Source: Stromatinia cepivora
Taxonomy: Eukaryota > Ascomycota > Leotiomycetes > Helotiales > Sclerotiniaceae
DNA: 64,000 nt
NCBI GenBank assembly: GCA_014898415.1
Contig: RCTD01000005.1
Location: 62,001-126,000, forward strand
Direction: 5' to 3'
Part shown: positions 61,060 to 64,000 of the stretch, in pieces
Numbering within the stretch: position 1 is the first letter of the stretch
Layout of the letters: every line of letters begins with the position of its first letter
Position numbers and translations under genes: made by a program
Notes under the pieces: generated by a model
What the model saw: the letters and a program-made list of their open reading frames with translations, nothing else
What the model was told of the DNA's origin: nothing
Databases searched by the model: none

Positions 61060-62556
61060 ATGGCGCACACTCAATTCATCAACTGTCGAAAATGTATTCA
61101 TGGTGACCTAGTTGACACTCCTCTTACCATCGACGAGAATGGCATGATAATCCCCAACGAGGAGTGTAACGCCAATGCCCAAGTGGTAGATCTTGAGAAC
61201 AGTATCATCGCTCCTGGTTTCATCGACTTACAAATCAATGGGGCCTTGGGCTTTCATTTTGCAGATTATGTCGATCCTATCAGTTACCAAGATGGTGTAC
61301 GGAAATTGTCGCAATATCTTCCAAGCACAGGAGTAACTGCATTTTACCCCACAGTACCTACCGTTCAACCTGATGTCTTCCACAATGTCCTGCCTTTTTT
61401 AAGACCATTTGATTCAGCCGTTGGTGCGAGTGTTTTAGGTGCGCATGTCGAAGGACCTTACCTTGCGCCGAGTAAGAAAGGTGCTCATAACGCGAAGAAT
61501 ATGCATATTCCCGAGTCATCGTCGCTTGAAAACGTCTATGGTGAACACAATCTCAACACTGCGATTAAGCTTGTGACCATGGCCCCAGAGCTACCTGGCG
61601 CGTCGGGAGTTATCTTGTTATTGACCCATCTCTATGATATTAGGGTGAGCATGGGACACAGTGCGGCCAGTTACGATGAGGGGCTCGCGGGCATAAGGGC
61701 TGGTGCAAGGCTTTTGACGCACACATTTAATGCTATGAATCCTTTGCATCACAGGGAACCTGGCTTGGCCGGTAAGTTGGAGTAATTGTTCGTGAAAATT
61801 GACCACTAAACATTCATAGGTATTATACCAAGTGGGACTGTATATTTCTCATTGATCGCCGATGCTATTCGGTAGGTACAACATTTGACTCGGATGGATC
61901 CAAAAGTGTGGTTGAGATGTGTGATACCTTTCATGTCAAGATCTGTCTCCTTCCAAACGACTCAATTGTGTTAGAATCCCCATTTCCGTCTCTCGCGGTA
62001 ATGGTTGCAAGATTTAACGCTAGGCTTTTCACGCCTGGGCCTTTCCACTTCTTCACTTATTGTTTTTCTTTCTTCCCTTTCTTCATTGTTACATTTTATT
62101 TATTGCTTTTCTTCTCCGTTAACCCATTTCGTGCTAACAACCAAAAGTCTCCATCCATCAATCGTCTCCCTCGCCTACCACGCCTGTCCCAGTAAGGCTA
62201 TCCTAATAACAGATTCCGTCGAGCTCTCCGGTCTTCCCGATGGTTCATATCCTGGGCATCCCCAGATCCCGGAGCCACAACTCAAAGCAGGAAATAAAGT
62301 TACCATCGCTGGAACGGAAACCCTGGTAGGCACTTGTATTCCACTAGATCAATGTGTCAGGAATCTCATGGAATGGGCAAATATACCTGTCCAGAAGGCG
62401 GTAATGACTGTCACTGAAAATGTAGCGAATGCAATGGACTTGCGGTCTAGAGGGAAGCTTGGTGTAGGTAGGAGAGGAGACTTTGTGGTTATGAATGAAT
62501 TGGGAGAGCTGAGAGAGACTTGGATTCTGGGGAAAAGAGTGTGGAGCACGAATTGA
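61060..62556 (+). CDS. N-acetylglucosamine-6-phosphate deacetylase, 3 exons, 390 aa
   Basis: Exons: 61060-61771, 61820-61871, 62148-62556. The enzyme removes acetate from GlcNAc-6-phosphate, giving glucosamine-6-phosphate in cytosolic GlcNAc (chitin-derived) use. Amidohydrolase-fold motifs: APGFIDLQINGALG (51-64), HVEGPY (metal ligand Glu131), SMGHSAA (His200), THTFNAMNPLHHREPG (His221 and the substrate loop), ILITD (catalytic Asp277), SGLPDG, and ENVANAMDL with RGKLGVGRRGDFVV near the C-terminus. Length is normal for the family. Exon 2 is only 52 nt; the 276-bp intron 2 ends with the branch-like ctaac before caaaag, and its borders were set by family continuity (SLIADAIR-LHPSIVSLAY). Odd point: the usual DGxH after the IAD block reads D-A-I-R here, so a conserved substrate-side His is replaced. 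The gene could be active with altered kinetics, damaged, or misspliced in my model. An MFS sugar transporter lies two genes away. Confidence 0.88.
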
Positions 62557-63930
62557 GTTCATGCAACCATATTTCGGCTGCGAAACATCCGTACCCCAAA
62601 GAAAAATTACAAGTTTCTTATATCAGGTAGCTTGCTTCCAATCAGTTGTCATACCAAACCTCTCCAATCTATTTGAACGAATATTTCTCTCAGCCATAAG
62701 CCTTGTTCAGAGGGGCTTTGCCACTTCTATAATACCCCGTATGAACAGCAAAAAGAGTGTCGGGACTATCATCTTATATACCCAGTGGAATCTGTGAGTA
62801 TTCTCTCAAGATGGCCCAATCTTTGATTTATAACTTCATCACATTTTTTCTGGTATTCCAAACTCAGTCTAAATCATAGAAGTATTCTTTCTTTCATTTT
62901 ATCTCTACTCTTTGCGCAAATCCCTATGGGACTACAAACCTTCTTAACATGGGACATTCATACTTTTATCACACTCATCACTTACCGGCTCTCAAGATGA
63001 TTCATAATAAATACGTCTTCCCAAGTCCACACCACCACTTGATATCCACGCCAAACTTAGCGGCAGCTTTTCACACTCCATTTCTTTTTTTTAACCTCCT
63101 AATAACAGTTCCCCTGACATGTATTAAGTTTATATATTCATGAATGTTCATTGACTTTTTTTTATCCCTTTTCACAATCTTGTAAGTAACCACATATGAT
63201 AAATTTGTGTATATTCGATATTGTGAAATGACACTTAAGATGGAGGTGGATGGTGTTGTTTAATAAGATATCCATTTGAGGGGTTAGCTTGAGATTCAAG
63301 CCCAGTTGAAGCCTGTATTTTAGCGATTGGTCGGCAGAAAAAGAGTACCGAAAGCTAAGATTACGACGTAGAAAAAATCAATGTGGCCTCACAAACTTCG
63401 ACATTTTTCTGCGAATTCGATATCATGGGAATTTGACGGTAGAAATACCAGAGGCCAGCACGAAAACAATGTAGGGAAAATTGATCGGAGGGTATACGAA
63501 TGCTCACTGTACCTTAAAGTTCCCGTTTATTCTAGAAAGATATTGCAGGTTCAAAAACACCCACCCACTCCTTGCGCGAGCAAACCCCCTGTCAAGATGA
63601 AGCGATGGAATTCCAGGGGATAGCCGCTATTTGATGATACATTAGCCACTTACATTTTCATGGAATGTGATTCGGTTTAATTAGCTGGATATCGTGAGGA
63701 ATCTATGGATGTTGATATGGGCTGGATTTTCTTAATATACACCACGGTTTTTTCAAGCATCGGGGGGTTTCTTATAGTGTATATGTCTTCGTTCATAGTA
63801 TTCATACATACTAGCAGAAGGATATTTCTATGCGTCAATACTAACTTCCAGACTGCTGTAACAAAGAAGCTAAGAAAGTATGAACAAAGCTACTCAAGTA
63901 TCTTCGTGTATACGGAGGTCGCACCACGTA
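62557..63930. other. Intergenic DNA, no gene supported
   Basis: Several open frames of 64-80 codons occur but none shows recognisable motifs, convincing splice joints or upstream signals. Base composition is normal. The first few hundred bases are probably deacetylase 3' UTR. Confidence 0.5.
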
Positions 63931-64000
63931 TGGATGCGATTATCAGGCTTTACAGGGCCTTACAGGATATCAACACTATAATAGCCCCTGGAAATTCCCA
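63931..64000 (+). mobile_element. Second copy of M1 inverted-repeat family, cut by window end
   Basis: The sequence tggatgcgattatcag, then agggccttacagg, then cactataata and cccctggaaatt follows the order seen at 630-705 (tggatgtgactat, agggccttacagg, cactataata, cccctgaaaatt). A TA precedes both. Only the first 70 bp are in the window. Confidence 0.7.

Noticed and set aside
61908..62195. 95-codon + strand frame in deacetylase intron 2
   Set aside because: Phenylalanine/serine-rich low-complexity reading of a pyrimidine-rich intron, ending in a ctaac branch site and AG acceptor.
63381..63623. 80-codon + strand frame near the right end
   Set aside because: No motif and no upstream signal; kept as unsupported.

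Overview
The window looks like a chromosome segment from a filamentous ascomycete. The genic parts have short introns (about 46-75 bp, one of 276 bp) with fungal splice and branch signals, and proteins of fungal type (a tricalbin-like SMP/C2 protein, a long MFS sugar transporter, a GlcNAc-6-phosphate deacetylase). A 48-kb AT-rich block is full of retrotransposons mutated almost only by C:G to T:A changes, as expected of repeat-induced point mutation (RIP). Class Leotiomycetes (Sclerotiniaceae-like) is my best guess, from recalled protein resemblance only.

Layout. 1-0.86 kb: AT-rich DNA, a short tandem repeat and a 228-bp inverted-repeat element. 0.9-2.07 kb: a broken phosphotransferase (APH/kinase-like) gene fused at its 3' end to a copia fragment. 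2.07-49.4 kb: a nest of degraded mobile elements. The outermost recognisable one is a + strand copia (copia-2), coding traces about 6.36-41.6 kb. It is split by (a) a full Ty3/gypsy (7020-14002), (b) a copia-1 element C1 (14992-35208), (c) an internally deleted gypsy-1 (36409-38870) and (d) a 1,680-bp gag-only LTR element (39389-41068). C1 in turn carries a second full copia-1 (C2, itself hit by a Tc1/mariner), a solo LTR, a Fot1/pogo transposon and a third full copia-1 (C3). I fixed boundaries from LTR ends and target-site duplications. All seven copia-1 LTRs measured are exactly 166 bp, and removing the inserts restores C1, C2 and C3 to 5.48-5.50 kb each. 41.7-49.4 kb holds a possible spliced gene of unknown function, a candidate solo LTR, two chromodomain-type gypsy pol remnants and LTR pieces.

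49.8-64 kb is normal-composition genic DNA: a decaying gene fragment at the boundary, a seven-exon sugar transporter (+), a convergent tricalbin-like ER-plasma membrane contact protein (-), and, divergent from it, a GlcNAc-6-phosphate deacetylase (+). Small inverted-repeat elements sit between the genes, and the family seen at 630-857 recurs as a fragment at 50.47 kb and at the right edge.

The transporter and the deacetylase could both serve amino-sugar or sugar use, but nothing here proves a shared pathway. I found no CRISPR array, rRNA or tRNA. I found no clearly new multi-gene system. The most unusual items are the deep datable nest, the gag-only LTR element, the phosphotransferase-retrotransposon chimera and the possible spliced gene inside the repeat block.
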